From assembly GCA_964450405.1 (NCBI GenBank), contig CAYVCQ010000003.1, positions 186,001-250,000 of the forward strand: a stretch of 64,000 nt of DNA, written 5' to 3'. A model generated the notes under the pieces. That model was not told the DNA's origin, searched no databases, and worked only from the letters and a program-made list of their open reading frames with translations. Both the position numbers and the translations under genes were made by a program. Every line of letters begins with the position of its first letter. Position 1 is the first letter of the stretch. Below, in pieces: positions 8,235 to 16,533 of the stretch. This stretch comes from WRGT01 sp964450405 (GTDB taxonomy: Bacteria; Spirochaetota; UBA4802; UBA5550).

Positions 8235-8843
8235 TCATGTAAAGAATATTTCGCCCTTTCCTTTTCTTACAATACGGAATGTATCTTCTGACATATCTAT
8301 AACTGTTGACGGAGATGATTGTTTTGGACCGCAGTCTATAACAAGATCAACTTCATTTCTATAAATTTTTTCAAGATCTTTAGGTTCAACTATATAATTT
8401 CCGCTTAAACTACTCACACTTGTTGCAAGAAGCGGTCTTCCGAGAGCTTTCACAATTTCTATAGCAATATTATTATCAGGAATCCTTACTCCAACGGTTT
8501 TCTGATTAGTTACCACTACTTTAGGAACAAGCTTTGATGCCTTAAATATAAAAGTATATGGACCTGGAAAGGCTTTTCTCATAATTTTATAAGCTTCGTC
8601 AGAGATATTTCTTGCATATGAATTTATTGAAGAAATATCTGTGAAAATAAAACTTAACGGTTTCTGTTTCTCCATCTTTTTTAATCTGTATATTCTTTCA
8701 ATTGCTCTTTTATCTTTAATATCACATCCATATGCATAAACAGTATCAGTGGGAAAAATTATAACGCCACCTTCTTTTAGGATATCAATTGTCTTGCTTA
8801 TAAGCCGGGGCTGTGGATTCTGTTCATTAATTACAAATATCAT
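8235..8843 (-). CDS. tsaC: L-threonylcarbamoyladenylate synthase (Sua5/YciO/YrdC family)
   Basis: A 202-residue YrdC-fold protein. The nucleotide/substrate-binding signatures are GGVIIFPTDTVYAYGCD (about residues 24-40), RIYRLKKMEKQKPLSFI (about 51-67) and VGVRIPDN (about 115-122), followed by the SVSSLSGN loop. The family makes threonylcarbamoyl-AMP from Thr, bicarbonate and ATP for the t6A37 modification of ANN-decoding tRNAs. The length fits the single-domain TsaC/YciO form without the Sua5 C-terminal domain. TsaC and YciO cannot be fully separated by eye. It is the first gene of the minus-strand group. Confidence 0.87.
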   Translation of the reverse strand: MIFVINEQNPQPRLISKTIDILKEGGVIIFPTDTVYAYGCDIKDKRAIERIYRLKKMEKQKPLSFIFTDISSINSYARNISDEAYKIMRKAFPGPYTFIFKASKLVPKVVVTNQKTVGVRIPDNNIAIEIVKALGRPLLATSVSSLSGNYIVEPKDLEKIYRNEVDLVIDCGPKQSSPSTVIDMSEDTFRIVRKGKGEIFFT

Positions 8844-8960
8844 ATTATCCCATATATATAAAGCTCAAGAAATCATATAAAAATACTAATATCAACAACA
8901 AATTTTTATATCATCGAGTTTCCGGTAGTAATAAGAAACCTTATATATTTCACCGTTCTT

Positions 8961-9010
8961 ATGGCGCGGGGAAATAAAATTTTTTCAGATTTCTTAAGCA
9001 GATACAGTTT
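8961..9010. repeat. Right half of a dispersed repeat (second copy at 12783)
   Basis: GGCGCGGGGAAATAAAATTT followed by a CAGATAC block matches the sequence beginning at 12783 (GGCGCGGGGGAAATAAATTT, then GTAGATAC). Here the left arm of the hairpin is missing. It lies in the gap 8844-9594, which otherwise contains only the hairpin at 9145 and the short ORF at 9329. Confidence 0.5.
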
Positions 9011-9144
9011 GCATTAATAACTCTAAAGCACCTTTTACAGATAAAAATTAACTATAAGATTCATTCAGACAACAGTATATTTGTAAAACAATATTTTTAA
9101 TTGTTAAGATATGATAATTCTGAATGATTCTGCCTGAATAGTAA

Positions 9145-9182
9145 AAAGGCCTTTGCGGATAGCGCAATCCGCAAAGGCCTTT
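9145..9182 (-). terminator. Orphan intrinsic terminator reading minus
   Basis: Perfect 16-bp arms AAAGGCCTTTGCGGAT (9145-9160) and ATCCGCAAAGGCCTTT (9167-9182) with a 6-base loop. On the minus strand the stem is followed by a run of T (CCTTTTTACT); on the plus strand it is not. It therefore ends a minus-strand transcript, although no conventional gene lies upstream of it on that strand within 400 bases. Confidence 0.75.
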
Positions 9183-9328
9183 CACCTGGTAAAATTACAG
9201 TAGGAGTGTAATTTATTATCAATCACTTATTTATCGTCAATTTGCTAAAATGCATTACTGTTTTTTTAATAAAATAGAAAAAAATTATATTTTTATTAAA
9301 AAGCGAGACGGTATTTTTATAAAGAATT

Positions 9329-9373
9329 TTAAAAATTCTTATTTATATTCTTTTCAAGCTCAGAGCATATCAT
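9329..9373 (-). other. Very short ORF in a possible small transcript
   Basis: On the minus strand ATG 9373 has AAAAGGAG with 5 bases spacing and opens a 14-codon frame (MICSELEKNINKNF). About 150 bases later comes the strong minus-strand terminator at 9182-9145. A TATAAT-like hexamer lies about 30 bases upstream of the ATG. Together these suggest a short RNA of roughly 250 bases carrying a leader peptide, or a small RNA with a chance ORF. Coding potential is unproven. Confidence 0.25.
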
Positions 9374-9594
9374 TTTTACTCCTTTTAAAACTTAATTATA
9401 ATAAAAATTCATAATCTTATTAAATTATTTGACTAAAAACTAAAATCACACCTATAACTAATTATATTATTTGTAACTGCCCATAAACCAATGGTATTCT
9501 GTCTCTGCTGTGACTTCAGCCCGGCGGAGAGCAAATTCACCGATAGTTTATGAGCACTTACTATTATATCTATAATGAATAAAGGATTTAGAAA

Positions 9595-9975
9595 ATGAAA
9601 AAAATTATTTTCAGTATTTTACTTTTAATTTTATTACCTGTAATATCCTGCGATGCGAAATCGGCCATTGTTTTTGATGAAACAATTTACGATTTCGGCA
9701 AAGTTAAAACAGAATCAACTCTCAAACATACTTTCATTTTCAAAAATATAGGTAAATCGACTCTAATTATTGATAGAATCAAGGCCGGTTGAGGCTGCAC
9801 TGGAACTCTCCTTTCTGATAAGGAGATCCCTGCCGGCGGCAGCGGAAAACTTGAAATTGAACTTCACACTGATATGAAAACAGGTGAAATTTTAAAAACA
9901 ATACAGGTGTTTACAAATGATCCGAATCATAAAATGATTAAAATAATTGTAAAAGCAACAGTGATAGATGAATAA
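9595..9975 (+). CDS. DUF1573 lipoprotein with in-frame UGA: probable selenoprotein (Sec66)
   Basis: Reading through TGA 9790-9792 gives a 126-residue protein ending at TAA 9973-9975, with no other stop. It has a lipoprotein signal (MKKIIFSILLLILLPVISC). The rest is a single DUF1573 domain: FDETIYDFGKVKTESTLKHT, FIFKNIGKSTLIIDRIKAG, then U-G-C-T, IPAGGSGKLEIEL and a closing strand IIVKATVIDE. DUF1573 proteins normally read CGCT here, so UGA replaces exactly the first conserved Cys and gives a U-G-C redox motif. A hairpin starts about 10 bases after the UGA. Function is unknown; a thiol/selenol redox or metal-binding role in the periplasm is inferred. Its last 8 bases overlap glgX. The alternative is a nonsense mutation. 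Confidence 0.75.
9802..9829 (+). promoter_or_regulatory. Candidate bacterial SECIS hairpin
   Basis: Downstream of TGA 9790-9792, CTCCTT (9808-9813) pairs with AAGGAG (9820-9825) around a 6-base loop TCTGAT that contains a G. GGA (9802-9804) pairs with TCC (9827-9829) beyond small internal loops. The apical loop begins 21 bases after the UGA, within the spacing expected for bacterial SECIS elements read by SelB. No covariance test was possible. Confidence 0.55.
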
Positions 9976-12100
9976 ATATTTAAATCTGAGAACAGCTCCG
10001 GGACTACCCTACCCTTTTGGAGCGAACATAATCAATGATGGAGTACAGTTTGCCATATTCAGCAGATATGCAACCTCTGTGGAACTACTACTCTTTCATT
10101 CTTCCGACCAGTATGCAGAATATACAGTTTTTGATCTGGATCCGTTATTCAATAAAACCGGAGATATCTGGCATATCTGGATTGAGGGTATCGGCAATGG
10201 ACAGGTTTACGGATATAGAATTGATGGCGAATACAGTCCGGCTAAGGGACACAGATTCAATAAACATAAACTGCTTATTGATCCCTATGCGCGTGCATTA
10301 ACCGGAAATTTCAAGTGGGATTTAACAAAAGCACGTGGAGTTATTCTCGATGCTGAACACGAGTCTGAGTCATTCTCCACAGAAGACAGCACCAGCCATG
10401 TTCCCAAAAATATTGTTTTAAATGGCAGAAACGAGGTTCAGAGAAATCCGATCAGAATACCGGAAAACGATCTGATTATATATGAACTTCATGTTAAGGG
10501 ATATACCGCCGACAAATCATCGGGTGTATCAGCTGCAGGCACTTTCAGAGGTCTTACAGAAAAGATACCATATCTTAAAGAACTCGGGATTAATGCAGTG
10601 GAACTACTCCCTATTCATGAATTTGATGAATTTGAAAATATCAACACCAATCCGCTAACGGGTGAAAGACTGAAGAATTTCTGGGGATACAGCACCATTG
10701 CTTTTTTTGCACCCAAATCAAAATATTCATCAAGCGGATCGACAGGTGAACAGGTTCAGGAATTCCGGGACATGGTGCGTGAATTTAATAATGCCGGTAT
10801 TGAAGTCATTCTTGATGTTGTATTTAACCACACACATGAAGGTGACCATAGAGGACCGACACTTTCATTCCGCGGCATAGATAATTCAATTTACTATATT
10901 CTTGATAACGATAAATCACGATATAAGAATTTCTCCGGCTGCGGTAATACTGTAAACTGCAACCATCCGCATGTGAGACAGCTGATTGTTGACTCTCTCC
11001 GTTACTGGTTTATAGAGATGGGTGTGGATGGTTTCCGTTTTGACCTTGCCTCTATCCTTGGAAGAGACCAGAAAGGCGAGATGCTGAGTAATCCTCCATT
11101 GATTGAATGGATAGAAGAGGATCCGATCTTAAGAAACGCAAAGATAATCGCCGAAGCCTGGGATGCGGGCGGCGCGTATCAGGTTGGGAAATTCCCGGGA
11201 CGCTGGGCTGAATGGAATGGAAGATTCAGAGATGACGTAAGAAGGTTCTGGCGTGGCGATAAAGATGTCAAGGGCGAATTTGCAACACGAATAACGGGAA
11301 GTTCCGATTTATATAACACCACAACTCCATGCAGGAGTATTAATTTTATCACATGTCACGATGGTTTTACTCTAAGTGATCTTGTAAGTTTCAATGAAAA
11401 ACATAATATTGAAAATGGAGAAGATAACCGTGACGGTGAAAATAACAACTCCAGCTTCAACTGCGGTTATGAAGGATTAGGTGCACCTCCGGAAATTGAA
11501 AGATTAAGAATCAGAATGATTAAAAATCTCATAGCAACACTCTTTCTTTCACTTGGAGTGCCGATGCTTTTATCCGGTGACGAATTCAGAAGAACCCAGA
11601 AGGGGAATAATAACTCATACTGTCAGGATAATGAAATATCATGGGTCAACTGGGATTTCCTTAACACCAACAGAGAGATCTTTGAATTTACAAAGAAAAT
11701 GATTGAATTCAGGAAAATTCATCCAATTTTAAGATCCCTGGTATTTTTCACCGGCACAAAGGGTGAAAATTATACAACAGAGGATATCTCATGGCATGGT
11801 ACTGAGATTGCAACCCCTGAATGGGATATTGAAGAGCCGGTTATTGCCCTGATGATAAACGGACAATATGCTGAAGAATCATCATACAGCAGAGATTCCG
11901 ATTTTTATATGATATTCAACTCAACCGAGGAAGATCTGACTTTTAAAATTCCGAAATCACCATCTGGTAAAAAATGGAAAATATCGATAAATACTGCAGG
12001 TGCACAAGAGGAGGATATATTCAGAAGTGATACGGAAATATTTGTAAACGCTGAATCTATAATTGCAATAAAAAAATCGCTTATAGTTCTAACTGCTTAA
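9968..12100 (+). CDS. glgX: Glycogen debranching enzyme, GlgX/isoamylase type
   Basis: A 710-residue GH13 alpha-1,6-glucosidase. An N-terminal CBM48-like domain (PGLPYPFGANIINDGVQFAI, about residues 11-30) precedes the catalytic barrel. The barrel shows VILDVVFNHTHEGD (region I), DGFRFDLASILGRD (region II, nucleophile Asp near 358), IIAEAWDAGG (region III, acid Glu near 396) and FITCHDGFTLSDLVSFN (region IV). The GMNNSYCQDNEISW-like late segment appears here as GNNNSYCQDNEISWVNWD. It releases limit-dextrin branches during glycogen breakdown in the cytoplasm. The ATG lies inside the DUF1573 gene (8-base overlap), so it is probably translationally coupled to it, an odd pairing. No other glycogen gene is in the window. 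Confidence 0.92.
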   Translation: MNKYLNLRTAPGLPYPFGANIINDGVQFAIFSRYATSVELLLFHSSDQYAEYTVFDLDPLFNKTGDIWHIWIEGIGNGQVYGYRIDGEYSPAKGHRFNKHKLLIDPYARALTGNFKWDLTKARGVILDAEHESESFSTEDSTSHVPKNIVLNGRNEVQRNPIRIPENDLIIYELHVKGYTADKSSGVSAAGTFRGLTEKIPYLKELGINAVELLPIHEFDEFENINTNPLTGERLKNFWGYSTIAFFAPKSKYSSSGSTGEQVQEFRDMVREFNNAGIEVILDVVFNHTHEGDHRGPTLSFRGIDNSIYYILDNDKSRYKNFSGCGNTVNCNHPHVRQLIVDSLRYWFIEMGVDGFRFDLASILGRDQKGEMLSNPPLIEWIEEDPILRNAKIIAEAWDAGGAYQVGKFPGRWAEWNGRFRDDVRRFWRGDKDVKGEFATRITGSSDLYNTTTPCRSINFITCHDGFTLSDLVSFNEKHNIENGEDNRDGENNNSSFNCGYEGLGAPPEIERLRIRMIKNLIATLFLSLGVPMLLSGDEFRRTQKGNNNSYCQDNEISWVNWDFLNTNREIFEFTKKMIEFRKIHPILRSLVFFTGTKGENYTTEDISWHGTEIATPEWDIEEPVIALMINGQYAEESSYSRDSDFYMIFNSTEEDLTFKIPKSPSGKKWKISINTAGAQEEDIFRSDTEIFVNAESIIAIKKSLIVLTA

Positions 12101-12186
12101 CTGGTTCACTGAGTATTTGAAGGGATATAACTAAAGAAAAAATCAGATATCTATAGAATTTTACGATTGAATTAAACAATTTTGTC

Positions 12187-12268
12187 ATCTCCGCGAAGGC
12201 GGAGATCCATTTTTAAGCTAACAAACATAAGTATGAAATAAGAAATAGATTCCCGTCTGCACGGGAAT
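12187..12268. repeat. Two REP-like hairpins (intergenic repeat)
   Basis: ATCTCCGC-gaag-GCGGAGAT (12187-12206) and ATTCCCGT-ctgc-ACGGGAAT (12249-12268), preceded and followed by GTCAT / ATGAC ends. This is the common REP-like intergenic element pattern. It lies downstream of glgX and may act in RNA stability or termination. Confidence 0.7.
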
Positions 12269-12359
12269 GACTATCAGTATCAGATAAAAACATATATCTT
12301 ATCAATTTGCACACTTGTATATCCAAAAATTTTTTAAACAATAAGCTTTGTAACAAAAT

Positions 12360-12423
12360 GTCATGCTGAGCCTGTCGAAGCATATACTTTTACGCGAGTA
12401 CCATTCGGCAGGGTCAGTAAGAC
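12360..12423. repeat. Dispersed repeat GTCATGCTGAGCCTGTCGAA
   Basis: The 20-base core (12360-12379) is followed by an imperfect inverted partner (TTCGGCAGGGTCAGTAAGAC, 12404-12423). Copies occur at 18926-18992 (opposite orientation) and 53385-53480. It lies in the gap between convergent glgX and the DUF1858 gene. Confidence 0.75.
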
Positions 12424-12486
12424 AGAATCCTAATACTTAAAGACAATGTTTATTAAAGCCTGCCATAAATTTCAGATAACTAAAAA

Positions 12487-12699
12487 TTAGACTCCGGCTT
12501 TCTGATTCAATTCGGTGATAAGTTTGTCCAGTGCGGCATTATCCATACCATGGGCTCTCATCCCCTGCTCTATAGTCTCTGAAACGCTCATATGACATCC
12601 TATACAATGAAGCCCATGATTTCCCAGAATAGGAGCAGCTTCAGGATACTTGGCAATCAATTCGCCAAAAGTCATATCTTTGTTTATTTTTTGTGTCAT
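12487..12699 (-). CDS. DUF1858 domain protein (hybrid-cluster-associated redox disulfide type)
   Basis: A 70-residue cytosolic protein made of one DUF1858 domain: INKDMTFGELIAKYPEAAPI, then GNHGLHCIGCHMSVSETIEQ, and a helical end DNAALDKLITELNQKAG. The C-I-G-C pair (about residues 32-35) is the putative redox disulfide or metal site. Such proteins often stand next to hybrid-cluster or other Fe-S proteins in anaerobes. Here it stands alone, with a GAGGGTG ribosome site before ATG 12699. The molecular function is unknown. Confidence 0.85.
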   Translation of the reverse strand: MTQKINKDMTFGELIAKYPEAAPILGNHGLHCIGCHMSVSETIEQGMRAHGMDNAALDKLITELNQKAGV

Positions 12700-12766
12700 T
12701 TAGTTCACCCTCTGTTTATATTTATTAATATTATCGTAACTGCTCTTAAACCTCAGATAATCATGG

Positions 12767-12795
12767 TTTCCCCCGCGCCTGCGGCGCGGGGGAAA
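12767..12795. repeat. GC-rich hairpin of a dispersed repeat
   Basis: A perfect 13-bp stem TTTCCCCCGCGCC / GGCGCGGGGGAAA with a 3-base loop, followed by TAAATTTTTC. The right half and its 3' flank recur at 8961. It lies between divergent genes (DUF1858 and the coiled-coil protein), so it is unlikely to be a terminator for either. Confidence 0.7.
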
Positions 12796-12938
12796 TAAAT
12801 TTTTCTGCCAGTTTTTGAGTAGATACGTATTATCTTTGCAAAAATTTACAATATAATCTATCATGTCTATAATTATTTTGAAAAAAAAGTGTATTATACC
12901 GAAAATATAAGAGATAGCCAGGGTAACTAACTGAAATT

Positions 12939-14786
12939 ATGAATATTATACTGATAATTATACTCATTACCATACTGATGATTCTTGCATGGGCAATTTT
13001 CAGCAATAAAACTGACACTACTGCCGTCATTAAGCCTGCTCCTGAAAAAGAAGATATAGATGAACCGGAAAAAATCCTCAGAAGAAGATCTGCAGATAGA
13101 GCTATTGAAAAAGAGTTTCCTGCCGAGAGAAGAGGAGATGACATCTCATCTGAAAGTGCAGGAGAAAGAGAGGATATCGGCGGTCAGATTCAGCTTCCAT
13201 TCCCTGCTAATGATATAATTGCAGATGGTTCAAGATTTAAGCTTTATAAACGTGCGCTGATAAATTCAGAAATTTACGCTAAAAGAGGAGATATTGAGAC
13301 GGCTGTTTCACTTTTCAAAGGTGTAAAGGAACGTATTCTGGATAATGATATCAGAAGTAAAATTGAAAGCAATATAAATTACCTTAATCATTTTAGACAT
13401 AGAAGAGAAGAGGATTTCAGAAAGAGAGTTGATTCGGCCTCTTCGGGTCAACAACAAGGCGGAGAACTCCGCCTTAGAATTGACGGCCCGGTACCTCAGA
13501 CAATAAACATCGGGATGCCTGAAAAAAGTTTTATCAATACAGATGAGATAATTCAGAAACTTTCAGAACAGATATCCAAGGAACTCGGAACACTTAAAAG
13601 TGATATAGACCTGCTGAAATCTAAACCGGAGGATAAATTTGAACTTGATGATTACGCTCAGTTCTCAAATCTGCAGCATGAATTCAGCGCTCTGAAAGAA
13701 CGCTTCGAGGAACTCTCGGAAGAACGGCACAATACACTTAAGGAGCTTAATAAACTCCGCGAAATGAAAGAGTCTGAACTTTCAGCAAATGACCACTCCC
13801 CGGAAAACAATGAACTACTTAAAGATATAAGGAAGGAGATAGACAACCTCTCGGGACTAAAACATTCACTGGACAGCCTTCACAATAAAATTGAAGATAT
13901 TTCCAGTTTTAACATTCCAGAATCAAAAACTCAGCCGGCACTTGCCGAAGCCAAATTTGATTCTTCGACCCCCATGCATTTTGATCCCAAGCCGGTGCTT
14001 GATATTCTCGACAAGATCAATCAGCGTTTTGAAGAGGAAAAAGCCGAACATGAAATGGAGAAAGTTTTTGATATTCCTGATGAAGTTTCAGATGAAGATC
14101 TTACATCTATTGAAGCTGAAAATTTACTCAATGACAAAATTTACGGATTTGATGACAAGCCGGCACCGGAAACAAAACAGGATGAACTGACTGCTGAGGA
14201 GATACTTAAAACTGAAAAAGAAAAAGAGATAGAGCGGCACATCGACGCTGAAGAAGATCCGAACGCCTTTGATCTGGTAAGTGAAATTGGAAAGGTTAAG
14301 GATGACAGCACACTCACCGATGAAGATATATTTGAAAAAATACTAAAAGATGAAAAAAATAAGAATGATGATTCCGCTTTCGAAATAATTGGAGATATCC
14401 AAAAAGAGGATCAGGAGCTGTCAATAAATGATTCAATTCTTGACGGCAAGATGAAAGCTGAACAGGACTTTTATAAAAAATTTATAAAAGCAGACAGGAT
14501 CAAGAAAAAGGAGCTGCCTATTCTGAAGGTGAGCTACGACTTTAAAAAACTCCCTGACGAATTCAGTCTTTCACGGGAAAAGAATATTCTCGAGTACTCT
14601 TTTTACAAATACAAACCAATGCTTGAAAAAGCCGATGACTATATTAAGCATAGACATGTCAGAGATGCAATAAACTACTACAGGGTTGTTCTTGATCAGA
14701 ATATTCCAATTGAATTCAAAGCAATGATAAAAAGAAACATCCGTGATCTAACGGAATATCTTGAAAAATATTTAAGCTCAGAATAA
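12939..14786 (+). CDS. Membrane-anchored acidic coiled-coil protein with TPR-like ends
   Basis: A 615-residue protein of unrecognised family. A single N-terminal membrane helix (MNIILIIILITILMILAWAI) is followed by an acidic/basic linker and a TPR-like helical segment (about 95-145: ALINSEIYAKRGDIETAVSL). Next comes a long heptad-rich coiled coil (about 200-310, with LQHEFSALKERFEELSEERH) and a very acidic region (about 370-510, rich in DE repeats). A second TPR-like segment closes the protein (about 560-612: KADDYIKHRHVRDAINYYRV). The two TPR-like segments resemble each other. The layout suggests a cytoplasmic scaffold tethered to the inner membrane. The ATG lies close to the N-terminal helix but its ribosome site is weak. 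Confidence 0.65.
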   Translation: MNIILIIILITILMILAWAIFSNKTDTTAVIKPAPEKEDIDEPEKILRRRSADRAIEKEFPAERRGDDISSESAGEREDIGGQIQLPFPANDIIADGSRFKLYKRALINSEIYAKRGDIETAVSLFKGVKERILDNDIRSKIESNINYLNHFRHRREEDFRKRVDSASSGQQQGGELRLRIDGPVPQTINIGMPEKSFINTDEIIQKLSEQISKELGTLKSDIDLLKSKPEDKFELDDYAQFSNLQHEFSALKERFEELSEERHNTLKELNKLREMKESELSANDHSPENNELLKDIRKEIDNLSGLKHSLDSLHNKIEDISSFNIPESKTQPALAEAKFDSSTPMHFDPKPVLDILDKINQRFEEEKAEHEMEKVFDIPDEVSDEDLTSIEAENLLNDKIYGFDDKPAPETKQDELTAEEILKTEKEKEIERHIDAEEDPNAFDLVSEIGKVKDDSTLTDEDIFEKILKDEKNKNDDSAFEIIGDIQKEDQELSINDSILDGKMKAEQDFYKKFIKADRIKKKELPILKVSYDFKKLPDEFSLSREKNILEYSFYKYKPMLEKADDYIKHRHVRDAINYYRVVLDQNIPIEFKAMIKRNIRDLTEYLEKYLSSE

Positions 14787-14903
14787 TTTTTTTGTAACAT
14801 CGATGTGATTAATAATTATATTATTGAAGCTGAATATTTCGTCCCCTTGCGAAAGGGAACTTTAATTTTAAAAATAAATTTACAACACATTTGCCGGAGC
14901 CTA

Positions 14904-16112
14904 ATGGACTATTTACTAATAATTTTATTTTTTGCAATATATTCCTTCATTGGATGGATTATAGAAGTAATTTACAGATCCTTTACCAGAAGAAGATTTA
15001 TCAATCCCGGTTTCCTCTTTGGCCCCTTTGTCCCGGTTTACGGAATCGGCGCCCTCTTTATTATCCTTTTACAGAAGTTTATTCATCCGATGCCATTGAT
15101 CAGCCAGTTTATTATTTACACTATTGTTCTTTCTATAATTGAATTTATTACCGGAGAGGTTTTTGAATATTTCTTCAAGCTTAAACTATGGGATTATTCA
15201 GATATGAGAATCAACTTCAAAGGAAAGATAAGTCTAATCTTCTCTCTCGGATGGGGTGTTCTTGCGATTGGAGTTTCACATCTTCTTCATCCATTTATAT
15301 CTTCACAGGTTTACAAACTGAGTTTCAGTAATTCCACGATTATTTCGGCATGTATTACTGCATATTTTATTACAGACACAAGTTATTCTGTTGCTTCACT
15401 TAACAGATTCAGAAGAGATCTTGCATACTTATTCGAAAAGTATTCAACACTGAGCAGCATAGATGCACAGAAAATAATCTCTTCATTTAAAAGAATACTT
15501 GAGGCTTTCCCGGATCTGAACAGACACCTGAATAGAAATCTCAGTGAAAACATCAAACTGAAAGTAAACAATATGAAGGGTAAACTTACCGAGACAATAG
15601 ATACCATTCTTCACAATGGACAGATTCTGGAACATGAGTACACCAGTATTGTAGCAGATATTCTTGAACACAAAACATTTAAAGAACTCCAGAATTTTTT
15701 TCACCACAACTCCTCGATTTACGAACACGCAAAAATTGTATCCTATGTTTCGTACAGAATCTGTAAGTTTCTGAAGCTCGATTACAGATCAGCAGCTAGA
15801 GGAGGTCTTCTTCACGATTTTTTTCTCTACGACTGGAGAAACCACAGTGAGCCGGAACTTGCAAAGGAGAAGTTCCATGGACTTGAACACCCGAAGATTG
15901 CACTTGGCAATGCGATGAAACACTTTGATCTAAACGATATTGAAAAAGATATAATCGTAAAACATATGTGGCCATTGACATTTATTCCGCCAAAGTATCA
16001 GGAATCTTTTGTTGTTACCTTTGCGGATAAGTATGTTTCTTCGAAGGAGTTTATTGATGAGTTTAAGAAGAAGCAGAAGGGGAAGATTAAGAAGAGGAAG
16101 GGTGTTAAGTGA
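14904..16112 (+). CDS. Membrane protein of the putative ABC-permease family (PF06541) fused to an HD domain
   Basis: A 403-residue two-part protein. The N-terminal half has about five or six membrane helices and the family signature YSFIGWIIEVIYRSFTRRRF (about residues 12-31), then NPGFLFGPFVPVYGIGAL and ITGEVFEYFFKLKLWDYSDM. This is the 'putative ABC transporter permease' family, whose transport role is unproven. The C-terminal half (about 245-390) is an HD-type domain with HAKIVSYVSYRICKFL, the metal pair in GGLLHDFFLYDW, LEHPKIALGNAMKHF, KHMWPLTF and FADKYVSSKEF. A phosphohydrolase acting on a nucleotide or second messenger is inferred. A frame opens at GTG 14805, but GGAG before ATG 14904 and direct entry into the first helix favour the shorter form. 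Confidence 0.75.
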   Translation: MDYLLIILFFAIYSFIGWIIEVIYRSFTRRRFINPGFLFGPFVPVYGIGALFIILLQKFIHPMPLISQFIIYTIVLSIIEFITGEVFEYFFKLKLWDYSDMRINFKGKISLIFSLGWGVLAIGVSHLLHPFISSQVYKLSFSNSTIISACITAYFITDTSYSVASLNRFRRDLAYLFEKYSTLSSIDAQKIISSFKRILEAFPDLNRHLNRNLSENIKLKVNNMKGKLTETIDTILHNGQILEHEYTSIVADILEHKTFKELQNFFHHNSSIYEHAKIVSYVSYRICKFLKLDYRSAARGGLLHDFFLYDWRNHSEPELAKEKFHGLEHPKIALGNAMKHFDLNDIEKDIIVKHMWPLTFIPPKYQESFVVTFADKYVSSKEFIDEFKKKQKGKIKKRKGVK

Positions 16113-16201
16113 ATCGAACCCTTCTTAATAATATTATTGACAAAAACCTGATTCAGGAGTAATTTTAATATAGTTTTAAGCATAAATTAAAAGGGAAACA
16201 A

Positions 16202-16533
16202 ATGATCACCAGATTAATCGAGCAGGAGATAACCGATAGAATAAAGGCAAATTACAGGGTCAAAGAATTAATCCTGTTCGGCAGTCATGCGTATGGAAAT
16301 CCGGATGAAGATAGTGATATTGATCTGATTCTGATTCTTGATGAAAAGGGAATCGCAAAAAAATATGTGAAATCCTTGATCGAAGAATTAAAATATCTAA
16401 ATTGCTTTTAGATATTGAAAGGGTAACACCTCTCGATATACTGGTCTATACAAGCGATGAATGGGATGAGCTTCTGCATACCGGTTCTTCTTTTGTAAAT
16501 GAAGTGGCTACAAAAGGCCGCCACATAGCATGA
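16202..16533 (+). pseudogene. MNT-type nucleotidyltransferase (antitoxin-like), frameshifted
   Basis: The first 60 codons encode a minimal nucleotidyltransferase with ELILFGSHAYGNPDEDSDID (GS-x10-D-x-D signature). The frame then ends early at a TAG. Continuing in the frame shifted by -1 gives KICEILDRRIKISKLLLDI, then RVTPLDILVYTSDEWDELL, the normal C-terminus, to TGA 16531-16533. The shift is most simply explained by loss of one A in the A7 tract 16357-16363. Such proteins are the antitoxin partners of HEPN ribonucleases, adding AMP to the toxin. The restored frame overlaps the HEPN start by 4 bases. Confidence 0.8.

Noticed and set aside
9790..9792. TGA read as Trp or Gly (alternative genetic code)
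   Set aside because: Many intact genes here end with TGA (for example those ending at 4380, 16112 and 33982), and Trp is encoded by TGG throughout, so TGA is not globally reassigned.
12187..12423. CRISPR array
   Set aside because: The repeats are hairpins or inverted units of unequal spacing without uniform spacers, and no cas gene lies in the window.
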